64,000 nt of DNA, from positions 62,001 through 126,000 of the forward strand of contig NZ_QRCT01000016.1 of the NCBI RefSeq assembly GCF_003363435.1. Direction: 5' to 3'. This DNA comes from Anaerosacchariphilus polymeriproducens. GTDB taxonomy: Bacteria; Bacillota; Clostridia; Lachnospirales; Lachnospiraceae. Every line of letters starts with the position of its first letter. Positions within the stretch are counted from its first letter, which is position 1. Both the position numbers and the translations under genes were made by a program. Shown here one piece after another: positions 62,925 to 64,000 of the stretch. A model generated the notes under the pieces. It made no database searches. It was not told the DNA's origin and saw nothing but the letters and a program-made list of their open reading frames with translations.

Positions 62925-64000
62925 CTATGAACGATAATCCGCATTAATCTTGACATAATCATAAGTCAAATCACATCCCCATGCAGTCGCAGCAGCAGCT
63001 CCCATTTTTATATCGGCAATTGCAGAAACTTCTTCTTCAGATAAAATTCTGGTTGCTTCTTCTTCACTATAATCTGTTGCAACACCATTTTCTATTATCT
63101 TTATCCTACCTGCCTTACTCTCAAAAAATAAATCTACCTTTTCCGGTTCAAAAGTGACTCCGGCATATCCCATAGCACACAAGATGCGTCCCCAGTTTGC
63201 ATCATGTCCATAAATGGCTGCTTTTGTAAGACTGGAAGTAACAATGGATTTGCTTAATGTGACTGCCTGTTCCTTTGTCTGAGCATTCACAACTTTCACT
63301 TCAAATAGAGCAGTTGCCCCTTCCCCGTCACCAGCAATTTTCTTCGCTAATATCGTATTTATATAGTTCAGAGCTTCTAAAAACAGATTATAATCTTCAT
63401 TTTTTTCTTTAATTATTTGATTACCTGCTAATCCATTCGCTAATAATAGCACCGTGTCATTTGTAGAGGTATCTCCATCAACAGAAACCATATTATAAGT
63501 ATCTTTTACAACTTCACTCAAAGCTTCCTGAAGTAATTCTTTGCAAATTGCCAAATCAGTGGTAACAAATGCTAACATAGTACACATATTAGGATGTATC
63601 ATGCCCGAACCCTTGCACATTCCACCAATTGTAACTGTTTTTCCACCAATTTCAAATTCTACAGCAATTTCTTTTGGACATGTATCTGTTGTCATAATTG
63701 CTTGAGCGGCATTATTTCCTCCTTCGATCGAATCCTTTAATTCCGGAACCAGCAGCTCTATCCCTTTCGCCAAACAATCCATTGGTAACTGTTTTCCAAT
63801 CACACCTGTAGATGCTACCAAAACACTACCTTCTTTCACTTGTAAAACTTCCGATGCTTTTAATGCAGTCTGTCTGCAATAATGGAAACCTTTTTCACCG
63901 GTACACGCATTGGCTATACCACTATTAATCACAACTACTTGTGCCTTTTCTTTGCTATAAACACGTTCTTTATCCCATTTCACAGGTGCGGCCTGCACAA
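62925..64000 (-). CDS. argJ: ArgJ glutamate N-acetyltransferase (5' part cut by window edge)
   Basis: Ornithine acetyltransferase recycling acetyl groups from N-acetylornithine to glutamate, possibly with acetyl-CoA as well. About 357 codons are visible; the N-terminal 40-50 residues lie beyond 64000. The autocleavage site that generates alpha and beta chains is in GSGMIHPNMCTMLAF: the conserved nucleophilic Thr is preceded by Cys instead of the more usual Ala. STGVIGKQLPMD and DGDTSTNDT are further hallmarks. It is the first visible gene of argJ-argB-argD; argC is expected just outside. Confidence 0.94.
   Translation of the reverse strand, partial: VQAAPVKWDKERVYSKEKAQVVVINSGIANACTGEKGFHYCRQTALKASEVLQVKEGSVLVASTGVIGKQLPMDCLAKGIELLVPELKDSIEGGNNAAQAIMTTDTCPKEIAVEFEIGGKTVTIGGMCKGSGMIHPNMCTMLAFVTTDLAICKELLQEALSEVVKDTYNMVSVDGDTSTNDTVLLLANGLAGNQIIKEKNEDYNLFLEALNYINTILAKKIAGDGEGATALFEVKVVNAQTKEQAVTLSKSIVTSSLTKAAIYGHDANWGRILCAMGYAGVTFEPEKVDLFFESKAGRIKIIENGVATDYSEEEATRILSEEEVSAIADIKMGAAAATAWGCDLTYDYVKINADYRS

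Overview
The window reads as chromosomal DNA of a low-G+C, spore-forming, anaerobic Firmicute, most likely a Clostridia/Lachnospiraceae-type bacterium. The grounds are A+T-rich intergenic DNA with consensus SigA promoters (TTGACA-N17-TATAAT type), strong GGAGG ribosome sites with some TTG starts, CIRCE operators, a single bifunctional Rel enzyme, oxygen-independent HemZ, the sporulation genes spoIIP and gpr, and two typical clostridial gene orders (apt-rel-MBL-hemZ and comEC-holA-rpsT-gpr-spoIIP). The genus cannot be fixed from what is visible. No rRNA, tRNA, IS element, prophage or CRISPR array was seen. Almost all genes are on the minus strand; the plus-strand exceptions are degV-LUD, a membrane protein plus thiT, and rpsT.

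Layout (minus-strand operons are read right to left). 1-4880: apt-rel-MBL hydrolase-hemZ (hemZ cut by the window edge). 4977-10573: methyltransferase-hslO-nadE-HAD/GNAT fusion-LytTR regulator, followed by direct repeats and a possible small RNA. 10630-13046: aminotransferase-hisC. 13073-14248: a lone transaldolase-like gene. 14387-17601: ABC exporter and secreted beta-helix protein. 17699-19448: degV and a LUD-domain gene (plus). 19453-23227: guaB and CIRCE-controlled groES-groEL. 23309-25284: DUF4349 lipoprotein and Zn-PLC-like protein. 25353-27458: orphan iolD. 27545-33883: gltB-gltD glutamate synthase. 33949-38456: trigger-factor-like lipoprotein, then VTC-domain protein, DUF4956 membrane protein and CotH kinase. 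38628-42950: CPBP protease and HAD phosphatase, divergent from an unknown membrane protein, then thiT. 42955-45712: MATE exporter and folC. 45757-48006: CIRCE-controlled htpG. 48074-50203: chemoreceptor. 50261-53037: gpr, spoIIP, and divergent rpsT. 53049-60309: comEA, response regulator, histidine kinase, GerMN lipoprotein, comEC, holA. 60313-64000: arginine biosynthesis (argJ cut by the window edge, argB, argD) and a small DMT transporter.

Most content is housekeeping: nucleotide and stringent-response metabolism, nitrogen assimilation (GltBD, arginine, histidine), chaperones and DNA uptake. The parts most worth a second look are: (i) the VTC/DUF4956/CotH operon; (ii) the regulator-kinase-GerMN lipoprotein set, which parallels actinobacterial MtrAB-LpqB and is embedded between comEA and comEC; (iii) the LytTR regulator with 20-bp-period repeats and a possible RNA beyond its stop; (iv) a perfect CIRCE at htpG plus a eukaryote-like charged linker in HtpG; (v) two adjacent genes (kinase and comEC) with no usable canonical start codon where one is expected; and (vi) an uncharacterised membrane protein whose promoter carries an operator-like inverted repeat.
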